A stretch of 6,260 nt of DNA from Propionibacteriaceae bacterium (GCA_031287505.1 JAITSW010000203.1:1-6260); one strand, 5' to 3'. Positions 1 through 5,921 are shown, numbered from the stretch's first letter. Translations and numbers: made by a program. The notes: a model not told the origin generated them from the letters alone.

Positions 1-620
1 CCCAGTTGGCGGCGTGTTATTTGCTGGGGCTTTATCTGGCCCAAGAACGCGGCACCTTGTATTCAGATGAGATTTCCCGCGTCATGGACGAATTGGCCGC
101 CATCCCGGACAAGATCAGCGCCGTCTTGGAGAATATGCCGCAGATTCTTGAAGTTTCCAAGCTGCTGCTGCCCAAGAAGTCGGTGCTTTTCTTGGGCAGG
201 CATGTCGGTTATCCAACGGCGCTGGAAGGAGCCTTGAAACTAAAAGAGTTGGCTTACCTGCATGCCGAAGGCTTTCCCGCCGGGGAGCTCAAGCATGGCC
301 CGATCGCGCTTGTGGAGCCGGGAATTCCGATCTTTGTCATGGTTCCCCCCGTCGGGCGCGATCAGCTGCACGGCAAGATGATTTCCAATATTGAAGAGGT
401 GCAGGCAAGGGGGGCGTTCACCGTGGTGCTTGCCGAAGAAGGAGACGAACAGGCAGCCGAGCATGCCGACGTGTTCTTCGAATTGCCGAGGGTTCCGGCG
501 ATCTTGCAGCCGTTGGTGGCCACCGTCCCCTTGCAAATGTTTGCCTGCGAGTTGGCGGCATTGAAGGGCTACGACGTGGATAAGCCCCGAAATCTAGCCA
601 AATCTGTCACCGTCGAGTAG
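1..620 (+). CDS. glmS: Glutamine-fructose-6-phosphate aminotransferase (isomerizing), C-terminal part; 5' end outside window
   Basis: GlmS makes glucosamine-6-phosphate from fructose-6-phosphate and glutamine in the cytoplasm, the first step towards UDP-GlcNAc and peptidoglycan. Only the last ~205 residues are present; the first complete codon starts at base 3. They cover the end of the first and all of the second SIS (sugar isomerase) domain. Numbering from the TTG codon at base 6, visible motifs are ALEGALKLKE (72-81), GELKHGP (93-99) and the family's invariant tail PRNLAKSVTVE (194-204). Aligned by eye with E. coli GlmS, K78, E81, H97 and K199 correspond to Lys485, Glu488, His504 and Lys603 of the isomerase site, so the visible half looks active. 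The glutaminase domain cannot be assessed. The TTG at base 6 is an internal Leu codon, not a start. The stop is 4 nt before acpS, implying co-transcription. Confidence 0.97.
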   Translation, partial: QLAACYLLGLYLAQERGTLYSDEISRVMDELAAIPDKISAVLENMPQILEVSKLLLPKKSVLFLGRHVGYPTALEGALKLKELAYLHAEGFPAGELKHGPIALVEPGIPIFVMVPPVGRDQLHGKMISNIEEVQARGAFTVVLAEEGDEQAAEHADVFFELPRVPAILQPLVATVPLQMFACELAALKGYDVDKPRNLAKSVTVE

Positions 621-624
621 CTCG

Positions 625-978
625 ATGATTGTTGGTGTCGGAGTCGATGTCGTCGATTTGAGCCGCTTTGAGCGCGCGTTGGCGCGTCCCGGATTTGCGC
701 AAAAGCTCTTTACCGCGGCAGAGCTGGAAGACAGCCCCAACACCGAACGCCTCGCCGGTCGCTTCGCCGCGAAAGAAGCCTTGGCCAAGGCGTTGTGCGC
801 TGATGGCTCTTTGGCTTGGCGCGACGCGGTAGTCGGGGTAGATTCATCCGGCGCGCCCTCGTTTTCCTGTCAAGGCAGTGTGAGCGCGAGGATGAAGGCT
901 TTAGGCGTCGAGCACCTGCATCTGTCGATCTCGCACGACGGGGGTGTGGCTGTGGCATTCGTCGTCGCCAGCCGCTAA
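625..978 (+). CDS. acpS: Holo-[acyl-carrier-protein] synthase
   Basis: AcpS transfers 4'-phosphopantetheine from coenzyme A to the active-site serine of acyl carrier protein, switching on fatty acid synthesis. The 117-residue protein is of normal AcpS length. It has the N-terminal GVGVDVVDLSRF motif (4-15), whose D8 is a predicted Mg2+ ligand; the RFAAKEALAKAL motif (46-57), whose E51 is the second metal ligand and K50 and K55 are conserved basic residues; and the C-terminal HLSISHDGGVAVAFVVA strand (99-115) typical of the family. The ATG at 625 is chosen because the family motif starts within four residues of it. There is no good Shine-Dalgarno sequence in the 4-nt gap after glmS, so translation probably depends on ribosomes finishing glmS. 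The fatty-acid synthase genes it serves are not in the window. Confidence 0.96.
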   Translation: MIVGVGVDVVDLSRFERALARPGFAQKLFTAAELEDSPNTERLAGRFAAKEALAKALCADGSLAWRDAVVGVDSSGAPSFSCQGSVSARMKALGVEHLHLSISHDGGVAVAFVVASR

Positions 979-985
979 TCGCGAA

Positions 986-1007
986 GACTTTCTTTGCGGT
1001 GGAAGTC
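986..1007. repeat. Small inverted repeat between acpS and nnrDE
   Basis: Bases 986-992 (GACTTTC) pair with 1001-1007 (GGAAGTC), giving a 7-bp stem with one G-U wobble around an 8-nt loop (TTTGCGGT). It begins 7 nt after the acpS stop and is not followed by a T-run, so it is not a classical intrinsic terminator. It may be an mRNA processing or stability element, or chance. The rest of the 59-nt gap shows no convincing promoter. Confidence 0.35.
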
Positions 1008-1037
1008 AGGGGGTGGTTGGCTAAGTAAGCTGGCCTT

Positions 1038-2486
1038 ATGTACCAGGCTTATTCCGTGGCGGCGATTCGCGATGCCGAAACCCAAGAGATGGCGCGGATC
1101 GGCGAGGGTGTTTTGATGCGGCGCGCGGCCTGCGCTTTGGCGCAGGTGGCCTTGCGGGAATTGCGCCGCCTAGCCGGTAATCCCTATGGATCTTGGGTGA
1201 CGATTCTGGCCGGCTCTGGCAATAATGGCGGAGATGGGCTCTTTGCCGGCGTTCGGTTATTGCGCCGCGGGGTTCGGGTTCGCGCTTGGCGGGCGGGCGG
1301 GCGAGTGCATGACGCCGGTTGGGCGGCATTTTTAGCCGCAGGTGGTCGGGAGCTTTCCCTAGCCGAGTTGGTTGCCGAGCTTGACCAAAACGACCTGGTT
1401 ATCGACGCCATCTTGGGCATTGGGGGCAAAGCCGGGCTACATGGCGTCAGCGCCGATGTCGCCACCGCGGTTTTCAATGCGCAAGTGCCGGTGATAGCCG
1501 TTGACCTGCCGTCTGGTGTGCCTGCCGAGCCGGTGTTCTTCCCTGGGCGGACGACGTTTGTCCGTCCCAATGTCACGGTTGCCTTTGGGGGACGCAAACC
1601 CGCCCACGTTTTAGAGCCGGCGAAGTCGGTCTTGGGACGTGTGGAAGTCATCGACATCGGATTGCCCAAGATGGAGCCCACGTTGACATGTTGGGAGCCA
1701 TCGGACATCGCGGAATTCTGGCCCGTTCCCAGCGCCGCCTCAGATAAGTATTCGCGCGGGGTAGTGGGAATTGACGCCGGTTCGGCCCAGTATCCCGGTG
1801 CCGGGCTGTTGGCGGTTTCCGGCGCCCTCAAAGCCGGTGCCGGAATGGTTCGCTTTTTAGGCGAAGCGGAAGTTGCGCGGCGGGTTTCGCAAGCCTACCC
1901 AAATGCGGTGTTGGCTGCCGGGCAGGTGCAGTCTTGGGTGGTCGGCTGCGGCTGGGGTGAACAGCCCTACGGGGCCGGGAAGATCGCCCGAATTATCGCG
2001 GCGGGCATTCCGGTGGTCATTGACGCCGACGGGCTGCGGTACCTGCCAACGGGGGAAATGGGCAGCCTGGCCAGATCCGGGCGCCCGGGGCAGATTCTGT
2101 TGACTCCCCATGCTGGGGAGTTGGCTCGATTGTTGGACGTAAAACGCGAGGAGGTTGTGGCTAACCCGTTGCCTTACGTCAGCCAAGCCGCTGACCGTTG
2201 GCAGGCTGTGGTTTTACTCAAGGGTGCCACCCAACTCGTTGCCACCCCAGATTCGCCCGTCATTTCGGTTGCGGTTCCCGGCCCCGCTTGGGCGGCTCAG
2301 GCCGGTTCTGGCGATCTTCTGGCCGGTATCTGCGGTGCGTTGCTAGCCGCCGGGCTGGATCTGCGGCAAGCAGCCCTAGCCGGTGCTAGCATTCAAGCCC
2401 TTGGTGCCCGACAAGTTGACGCTCCAATTTCCCCGCAAGATCTGCAGCTTCCCATTCGGGAGTTGCTCAGCGGTTCGCTCGGCTAG
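1038..2486 (+). CDS. nnrDE: Bifunctional NAD(P)H-hydrate epimerase / ADP-dependent NAD(P)H-hydrate dehydratase
   Basis: A metabolite-repair enzyme. The N-terminal YjeF_N/NnrE half interconverts the R and S forms of hydrated NAD(P)H; the C-terminal NnrD half, with a ribokinase-like fold, dehydrates the S form using ADP, regenerating NAD(P)H. At 482 residues it is the usual size for the fusion. Epimerase motifs: GSGNNGGDGLFA (59-70), VIDAILGIG (121-129) and VDLPSG (155-160). Dehydratase motifs: DKYSRG (236-241), AGSAQYPGA (247-255), VVGCGWG (301-307; many relatives have GPG here), VIDADGL (327-333), LLTPHAGEL (354-362), LLKG (393-396) and the GSGDLLAG loop (423-430), whose D426 is the likely catalytic Asp. 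ATG 1038 is favoured because an in-frame TAA lies at 1026-1028 and MYQAYSVAAIRDAE resembles family N-termini. No clear Shine-Dalgarno sequence precedes it; AGGGGG at 1008-1013 is too far away. It lies 59 nt after acpS, probably in the same transcript. Confidence 0.95.
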   Translation: MYQAYSVAAIRDAETQEMARIGEGVLMRRAACALAQVALRELRRLAGNPYGSWVTILAGSGNNGGDGLFAGVRLLRRGVRVRAWRAGGRVHDAGWAAFLAAGGRELSLAELVAELDQNDLVIDAILGIGGKAGLHGVSADVATAVFNAQVPVIAVDLPSGVPAEPVFFPGRTTFVRPNVTVAFGGRKPAHVLEPAKSVLGRVEVIDIGLPKMEPTLTCWEPSDIAEFWPVPSAASDKYSRGVVGIDAGSAQYPGAGLLAVSGALKAGAGMVRFLGEAEVARRVSQAYPNAVLAAGQVQSWVVGCGWGEQPYGAGKIARIIAAGIPVVIDADGLRYLPTGEMGSLARSGRPGQILLTPHAGELARLLDVKREEVVANPLPYVSQAADRWQAVVLLKGATQLVATPDSPVISVAVPGPAWAAQAGSGDLLAGICGALLAAGLDLRQAALAGASIQALGARQVDAPISPQDLQLPIRELLSGSLG

Positions 2487-2549
2487 TGTTCCCCGAGGAA
2501 CGGTGTTATCGGCAGAGGCAAGGAGCTGCTCAGCGATTTGCCCGGCTGA
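2460..2549 (+). repeat. In-phase imperfect direct repeat of the nnrDE 3' end
   Basis: The last 27 bases of nnrDE (2460-2486) recur at 2523-2549 with 22 of 27 positions identical by eye. The copies are exactly 63 nt apart, so they are in the same reading frame. The first encodes ELLSGSLG followed by TAG; the second encodes ELLSDLPG followed by TGA. The 20 codons from the TAG to the second stop (2487-2546) contain no other stop in that frame. This looks like an old tandem duplication at the gene end, or an extension cut off by a stop mutation. A short palindrome, GTTCC/GGAAC (2488-2501, 4-nt loop), lies just after the TAG. Confidence 0.5.
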
Positions 2550-2550
2550 A

Positions 2551-2626
2551 ACTCACCCGGCGATCTGAGATTTTTCGACGCGAGACTCACTAAGCCGTTG
2601 CCCGGTGGCGTTCGGCTAGCACTCAC
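2551..2626 (+). repeat. Three ACTCAC repeats spaced 34 and 36 nt
   Basis: The hexamer ACTCAC occurs at 2551-2556, 2585-2590 and 2621-2626. The last two flank the inverted repeat at 2590-2619. The sequence between the copies is not conserved and the hexamer is short, so this is not a CRISPR. It could be a set of protein-binding half-sites, leftovers of decayed repeats, or chance. Confidence 0.25.
2590..2619. repeat. Imperfect inverted repeat (two-stage hairpin) in the nnrDE-tsaE spacer
   Basis: CTA(A)GCCG at 2590-2597 pairs with CGGCTAG at 2613-2619, 7 bp with one bulged A. Inside it, TGCC (2599-2602) pairs with GGCG (2607-2610), with one G-U wobble and a CGGT loop. The whole is a compact 30-nt RNA hairpin. 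No T-run follows on either strand, so it is not a classical intrinsic terminator. It could still reduce read-through or protect the 3' end of the upstream mRNA, which would fit its position between two operon segments. Confidence 0.4.
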
Positions 2627-2627
2627 C

Positions 2628-2632
2628 AGGGG
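2628..2632 (+). promoter_or_regulatory. Possible ribosome binding site of the hydrophobic mini-ORF
   Basis: AGGGG lies 6 nt upstream of the ATG at 2639, a good position for a Shine-Dalgarno sequence. It is the main reason for taking the 24-codon ORF seriously. Confidence 0.35.
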
Positions 2633-2638
2633 CAGCCT

Positions 2639-2713
2639 ATGGGACGCTTCTTTGCGGCGCTGGTAGCATTCTTCTTTGGCTTAGGAGGTGACTTGTGGAG
2701 AAAAGCGTGGTGA
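2639..2713 (+). CDS. Possible 24-residue hydrophobic mini-ORF overlapping the start of the GNAT-TsaE gene
   Basis: ATG at 2639 opens 24 codons ending in TGA at 2711-2713. It has AGGGG at 6-nt spacing upstream. The peptide starts MGRFFAALVAFFFGLGGDLW and ends with the basic stretch RKAW, so it resembles a short membrane helix of about 14 non-polar residues (4-17) with a positive tail. I recognise no family. The ORF overlaps the first 19 nt of the next gene in another frame and contains that gene's Shine-Dalgarno sequence, so if translated it could couple to or control GNAT-TsaE translation. Against it, it is very short, and a promoter with its -10 near TAGCAT (2664-2669) would start transcripts downstream of its ATG. 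What is seen: an ORF with a plausible RBS and biased composition. Expression is inference. Confidence 0.3.
   Translation: MGRFFAALVAFFFGLGGDLWRKAW
2683..2688 (+). promoter_or_regulatory. Strong Shine-Dalgarno site of the GNAT-TsaE gene
   Basis: AGGAGG, continuing as TGA, is a near-perfect match to the anti-Shine-Dalgarno sequence and lies 6 nt before the GTG at 2695. It fixes that GTG as the start and suggests efficient initiation despite the non-ATG codon. A weak -10-like TAGCAT (2664-2669) lies just upstream without a clear -35. Confidence 0.8.
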
Positions 2714-3681
2714 AGCCGGTGGCGCTCGCTGAGGCGGTGCTTGCCGATGGGCGGACGCTGAGGTTGGTGCCTCCGACGACTGCCCAAGCGCCGGCTGTTC
2801 TAGAGATTATCCGCGACGCCTTCTCGCATCGAGCACCGGTCAATCCTCCTCCGGCGGCGTTGGGCGAAACCGTCGAGTCTGTCTCGTCCCAAATTGAAAG
2901 CGGCTTCGGCATCTTGGCGTTGGTCGATGACGAGCCTGCCGGGGTCGTCTTGGTGAGCATTGCCGAGAATGGGGATGACGGGCACGTTGCCGGGATTCAC
3001 CGCGTTTCGGTGGCACCGCGATTTCAGCGGCAGGGTATCGCATCGGTGATGGCGATGGTGGCTTTGGAGGAGTTGCCCGGTGAAGTGGCGCTGGTCCGGC
3101 TCACCGCCCGCACAGAATTTCCGCACGTGCTGCGCTGGTGGCGCCGCCTCGGATTCAGCGAGTATGCCCGCAGCGGAAACTCTGTCGAGCTGCAGCGTCG
3201 CGCTCCGGTGCGGGTGGCCGTCCCGGTTGCCAAAGAAATGCAAGATTTGGGGTGGCGTTTGAGCGAGCACCTGCGCGCCGGCGATTTGATCATTGCCTCA
3301 GGCGATCTCGGGGCTGGCAAGACAACCTTAGCCCAGGGGATTGGCATGGGGCTGGGCTCGATTGACCCGGTGGTTTCCCCGACGTTTGTACTCTCCAGAG
3401 TGCATCAAAGCGCCAGCGGCCGTCCCGCATTTGTGCATGTTGACGCATATCGCCTGGGCTCGCTTGCCGAACTTGAGGACATTGACGTGGGTAGTTCTTT
3501 GGACGACTCGGTGACTCTCGTGGAGTGGGGTGCGGGCATCGCCGAAGGTTTGAGCGACGAACGCCTTGAGATAGATATTCGACGCTCGCTAGATCCGCAA
3601 GACGAAACCCGCTGGGTCTTTATAACCTCGGTCGGAGCCCGTTGGAAAGCGCCGGAGTTACGGGGTTTGACATGGCGTTGA
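2695..3681 (+). CDS. tsaE: GNAT-family acetyltransferase domain fused to tRNA t6A ATPase TsaE
   Basis: A 328-residue two-domain protein. Residues ~20-168 form a GNAT acetyltransferase domain: strand HRVSVAP (102-108), the acetyl-CoA pyrophosphate loop RFQRQGIA (109-116) and the late WWRRLGF motif (148-154). Residues ~172-328 form a complete TsaE (normally ~150 residues alone): Walker A GDLGAGKTT (193-201), SPTFVL (218-223), HVDAYRL (238-244), LEDIDV (250-255) and VEWG (266-269). K199, T200, D240 and E267 match residues important in E. coli TsaE. TsaE is the ATPase that supports turnover of the TsaB-TsaD complex in t6A synthesis. The substrate of the GNAT half is unknown. The GTG start is fixed by AGGAGG 6 nt upstream. 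The linker is only a few residues; an internal GTG at 3208 could in principle release a free TsaE, but has no good Shine-Dalgarno sequence. The TsaE half and its position before tsaB are secure; the role of the fusion is not. Confidence 0.93.
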   Translation: MEKSVVKPVALAEAVLADGRTLRLVPPTTAQAPAVLEIIRDAFSHRAPVNPPPAALGETVESVSSQIESGFGILALVDDEPAGVVLVSIAENGDDGHVAGIHRVSVAPRFQRQGIASVMAMVALEELPGEVALVRLTARTEFPHVLRWWRRLGFSEYARSGNSVELQRRAPVRVAVPVAKEMQDLGWRLSEHLRAGDLIIASGDLGAGKTTLAQGIGMGLGSIDPVVSPTFVLSRVHQSASGRPAFVHVDAYRLGSLAELEDIDVGSSLDDSVTLVEWGAGIAEGLSDERLEIDIRRSLDPQDETRWVFITSVGARWKAPELRGLTWR

Positions 3682-4361
3682 CGCTGGGAATTGACACCGC
3701 GACGGTGGTTTCGGTGGGTGTATCGGATGGTTCGAAAATACTGGCCGCCCTCCAAGTCCAGGACACCCGCTCCCACGTCGAACGCCTGATTCCCCTGGTG
3801 GAAAAGGCCTTGGAGCAGGCAGGCGTCGGCTACGCCGATCTTGAGGCAGTGGCTGTCGGAGTCGGCCCGGGCCCGTTCACCGGGCTCCGGGTTGGCGTAG
3901 CCGCCGCCGAGGTAATCGCCCAAGCTCTCGGACTGCCCCTCAAAGGCATTTGCGGTCTCGATGTGATCGCCCGGCAGGCGCTGCGCGTTGATTCTCCCCT
4001 GATTGCGGCCGCTGCTGTTTCGGGTCAAGAGCCCGCATTTGTCGCACTGTGCGATGCCCGGCGCAAAGAGCTATATTGGGCCGCATATTCTGCTGCCGGC
4101 CAACGGGTCGACGGGCCGTTTGTCACCGGCGCTGAAGATATTCCCCCGCTGCCAAGCTACGGCCAAGGTGCCGATCTCTATCCGCTGCCCGGCCAAATCA
4201 TCGGCTCCGCCCCGGGCGTGGACGCCGGCCTCCTTGCCCTGCTAGCCGACGACCTACCCGATGCCGGCCTCGAACCGCTCTATCTGCGTCGTCCAGACGC
4301 CGAAGTCCCCGCTGCCAGAAAATCGGTCTTACCCCGGCTCGTTATCAGGAGGCCGGCATGA
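3672..4361 (+). CDS. tsaB: tRNA threonylcarbamoyladenosine biosynthesis protein TsaB
   Basis: TsaB is the non-catalytic ASKHA-fold partner that dimerises with TsaD and links it to TsaE during t6A modification of tRNA. From ATG 3672 the protein has 229 residues, normal for the family. Motifs: the N-terminal LGIDTAT strand (5-11), the family signature GVGPGPFTGLRVG (63-75; E. coli has GPGSFTG), DARRKELYWAAY (128-139) and the C-terminal EPLYLRRPDA (211-220). A TTG at 3642 is in frame and upstream, but MALTLGIDTA is the expected TsaB N-terminus and GGGG (3662-3665) sits 6 nt before the ATG, so 3672 is preferred. The gene overlaps the end of the GNAT-TsaE gene by 10 nt and the start of rimI by 4 nt, indicating translational coupling. 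The C-terminal half is the least conserved part, as is usual for TsaB. Confidence 0.95.
   Translation: MALTLGIDTATVVSVGVSDGSKILAALQVQDTRSHVERLIPLVEKALEQAGVGYADLEAVAVGVGPGPFTGLRVGVAAAEVIAQALGLPLKGICGLDVIARQALRVDSPLIAAAAVSGQEPAFVALCDARRKELYWAAYSAAGQRVDGPFVTGAEDIPPLPSYGQGADLYPLPGQIIGSAPGVDAGLLALLADDLPDAGLEPLYLRRPDAEVPAARKSVLPRLVIRRPA
4347..4352 (+). promoter_or_regulatory. Shine-Dalgarno site of rimI inside the tsaB 3' end
   Basis: AGGAGG lies 5 nt before the rimI ATG at 4358, within the last codons of tsaB. It supports the 4-nt overlap start and lets rimI be translated efficiently and independently of ribosomes terminating tsaB. Confidence 0.8.
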
Positions 4362-4804
4362 TCGAAGTGCTGGATGAGTCTGCCCTGGAAGAGATTTTGG
4401 CCTTGGAGGCGCAGGGTTTTCCGCCTACCGAGCGCTGGTCGGCTGAATCTTGGCTCAGCGAGTTCTCACATGGGAACTATGTGCTGGGGTATCGCGAGAA
4501 AGACCTGCTAGCGGTGGCAAGCTTTGGGCGGCCCGAGGGCGTGGTTGATTTGCGCACGGTGACTGTGGCAAGAAATCACCGTCGGCAGGGTATTGCGAAA
4601 ACCCTGATAAGAGCGGGGGCGAGGTGGGCTGCGCAGCAGGGGGCGATGCGAATGATGCTCGAGGTTTCCCAGGTAAACGACGGCGCGATCGCCCTCTATT
4701 CCCGCCTCGGGTTCGATGGATTGGCTATCCGCGAAAACTATTACGGCGACGGTAATGACGCGCTCGTGATGGAGTTGGCCTTGGCAGACGGGGTGGGTGT
4801 ATGA
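4358..4804 (+). CDS. rimI: Ribosomal-protein-alanine N-acetyltransferase RimI
   Basis: A single-domain GNAT enzyme of 148 residues, the usual RimI length. RimI acetylates the N-terminal alanine of ribosomal protein S18 in E. coli; bacterial homologues may act on other N-termini. Motifs: the central strand [17 protein letters not shown] (64-80) with the acetyl-CoA loop [26 protein letters not shown] (100-119), in which E102 and Y114 match the E. coli catalytic pair Glu103 and Tyr115; and the C-terminal [14 protein letters not shown] (125-138) typical of RimI. Gene position between tsaB and tsaD is the classic actinobacterial arrangement and separates it from generic GNAT proteins. ATG 4358 overlaps the tsaB stop (ATGA) and has AGGAGG 5 nt upstream. 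It is a second GNAT domain in the same operon as the one fused to TsaE; the two differ clearly in sequence, so they are not a recent duplicate. Confidence 0.93.
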   Translation: MIEVLDESALEEILALEAQGFPPTERWSAESWLSEFSHGNYVLGYREKDLLAVASFGRPEGVVDLRTVTVARNHRRQGIAKTLIRAGARWAAQQGAMRMMLEVSQVNDGAIALYSRLGFDGLAIRENYYGDGNDALVMELALADGVGV

Positions 4805-5847
4805 GTGAGCCGTTAATCCTCGGTATCGAGTCATCATGTGATGAAACCGGAGTGGGCATCGTCCGCGGATATGAATTGCTGGCCAATGAGGTGGCGTCCT
4901 CGGTAGAACTCCACGTGCGGTTTGGCGGGGTGGTGCCCGAGGTGGCCAGCCGTGCCCACCTGCAGGCCATCGTTCCCACTTTGCGCAGGGCACTTGAGAA
5001 GGCCGATGTGTCACTGGGCGAGGTGGACGCTATCGCGGTCACTGCGGGGCCGGGGCTGATGGGCGCGCTGGTGGTCGGTTTGTCGGCAGCCAAGGCGCTG
5101 GCGTCGGTGGCAAATAAACCGCTTTACGGCCTCAACCACCTGGTTGGCCATGTGGCCGTCGACATGCTTGAGCATGGCAGCCTCCCGCAATCTTGTGCGG
5201 CGCTCCTGGTCTCGGGCGGGCACTCGTCGCTGCTGGCCGTCAATGACGTCACTTGCGATATCTCCGAGTTGGGGGCGACCATCGACGACGCGGCTGGGGA
5301 GGCCTACGACAAGGTTGCCCGCCTGCTCGGTTTGCCCTACCCCGGCGGCCCGGTAATCGACAAAGCGGCTCAAGGCGGAAATCCCAGGGCTATCGCCTTT
5401 CCCCGCGGCCTCACCGCGCAAAAAGACCTAGCCAAGCATCGTTTCAACTATTCTTTCTCCGGTCTGAAGACGGCAGTCTCGCGTTGGGTGGAAACCGCCC
5501 GCCTAGCTGGAGATGAGATCGAGGTAAACGACGTGGCAGCAAGCTTCCAGGAGGCCGTGTGCGATGTGCTCACCGCCAAAGCCATCGATGCCTGCCGGTA
5601 CCTAGCCACCGATCAGATTCTTCTCGGTGGCGGGGTAGCCGCCAATACCCGCCTGCGTGCGCTGCTGGACGAACGCGCTGCCGCCGCCGGTATTACAGTC
5701 CGCCGTCCCCGCCCCGGCCTGTGTACCGACAATGGCGCCATGATTGCCGTCCTGGGTGCCGAGGTGGTGAAAGCCGGCCTTGCGCCCTCCGGCCTAGAGA
5801 TAGGCGCCAATCCCGGGCTGCCCGTCACCCAGGTTGTGGTTCGCTAA
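4801..5847 (+). CDS. tsaD: tRNA N6-adenosine threonylcarbamoyltransferase TsaD
   Basis: TsaD (Kae1/YgjD/Gcp family) transfers the threonylcarbamoyl group from TC-AMP to A37 of tRNAs that read ANN codons, working with TsaB and TsaE. The 348-residue protein is full length. Motifs in order: [10 protein letters not shown] (8-17), PEVASRAH (46-53), [13 protein letters not shown] (81-93), NHLVGH (112-117) with H113 and H117 as predicted metal ligands, [10 protein letters not shown] (135-144), [16 protein letters not shown] (162-177), SFSGLKT (218-224), [13 protein letters not shown] (284-296) and CTDNGAM (318-324) with D320 as the third metal ligand. All expected catalytic residues are present. The ATG at 4801 overlaps the rimI stop by 4 nt; the upstream GGGTGGG (4791-4797) is only a weak ribosome binding site, so coupling to rimI is likely. 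In mycobacteria groES follows tsaD; here a Nudix gene does. Confidence 0.97.
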   Translation: MSEPLILGIESSCDETGVGIVRGYELLANEVASSVELHVRFGGVVPEVASRAHLQAIVPTLRRALEKADVSLGEVDAIAVTAGPGLMGALVVGLSAAKALASVANKPLYGLNHLVGHVAVDMLEHGSLPQSCAALLVSGGHSSLLAVNDVTCDISELGATIDDAAGEAYDKVARLLGLPYPGGPVIDKAAQGGNPRAIAFPRGLTAQKDLAKHRFNYSFSGLKTAVSRWVETARLAGDEIEVNDVAASFQEAVCDVLTAKAIDACRYLATDQILLGGGVAANTRLRALLDERAAAAGITVRRPRPGLCTDNGAMIAVLGAEVVKAGLAPSGLEIGANPGLPVTQVVVR

Positions 5848-5869
5848 TATTGGCTCGTATTGGGCAATA

Positions 5870-5877
5870 GGGGAGGA
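5870..5877 (+). promoter_or_regulatory. Strong Shine-Dalgarno-like site ahead of an 11-codon ORF
   Basis: GGGGAGGA contains GGAGG (5872-5876) 8 nt before the GTG at 5885, but it is 45 nt from the Nudix ATG. It is therefore placed for the short ORF and not for the Nudix gene. It may also be chance in purine-rich DNA. Confidence 0.45.
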
Positions 5878-5884
5878 CAACATA

Positions 5885-5920
5885 GTGGGTCTTTATTCCA
5901 ACCCGGGTAGGCAGGGTTAA
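5885..5920 (+). CDS. Possible 11-residue leader ORF before the Nudix gene
   Basis: GTG at 5885 opens 11 codons (MGLYSNPGRQG) closed by TAA at 5918-5920, one base before the Nudix ATG. It has a strong GGAGG at 8-nt spacing. The peptide shows no run of one amino acid that would point to classical attenuation. Such a stop-start arrangement can couple translation of the downstream gene to the leader. No homologue is recognised and the length is far below what coding statistics can support, so translation is inference from the ribosome binding site and the exact stop-start spacing. Confidence 0.3.
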   Translation: MGLYSNPGRQG

Positions 5921-5921
5921 A

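Noticed and set aside
1008..1028. Very short leader ORF (TTG at 1017, three codons) after AGGGGG before nnrDE
   Set aside because: The SD-to-start spacing is only 3 nt, and a three-codon frame is expected by chance.
1184..1831. 215-codon open frame on the - strand inside nnrDE
   Set aside because: It lies entirely opposite a gene with clear epimerase/dehydratase motifs; its translation is rich in Pro, Arg, Ser and Thr with no recognisable domain, as expected for an antisense frame in GC-rich DNA.
2557..2576. Possible intrinsic terminator ending in TTTTT (2571-2575)
   Set aside because: The run of T is real, but no stem longer than about 4 bp could be built immediately upstream of it.
2551..2626. 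CRISPR-like array from regularly spaced ACTCAC
   Set aside because: The repeat is only 6 nt, has three copies with slightly different spacing, and no cas genes are nearby.
3642..3671. Upstream TTG start for tsaB adding 10 residues
   Set aside because: TsaB proteins begin just before the GIDT strand; the ATG at 3672 gives this exactly and has a nearer G-rich ribosome binding site.
3405..4028. 207-codon open frame on the - strand across the GNAT-TsaE/tsaB junction
   Set aside because: It is antisense to two well-supported genes and has no motif or plausible start context.
5848..5869. TATTG/CAATA inverted repeat after tsaD as a terminator
   Set aside because: The stem is only 5 bp and AT-rich, with a 12-nt loop and a following G-run in place of T.
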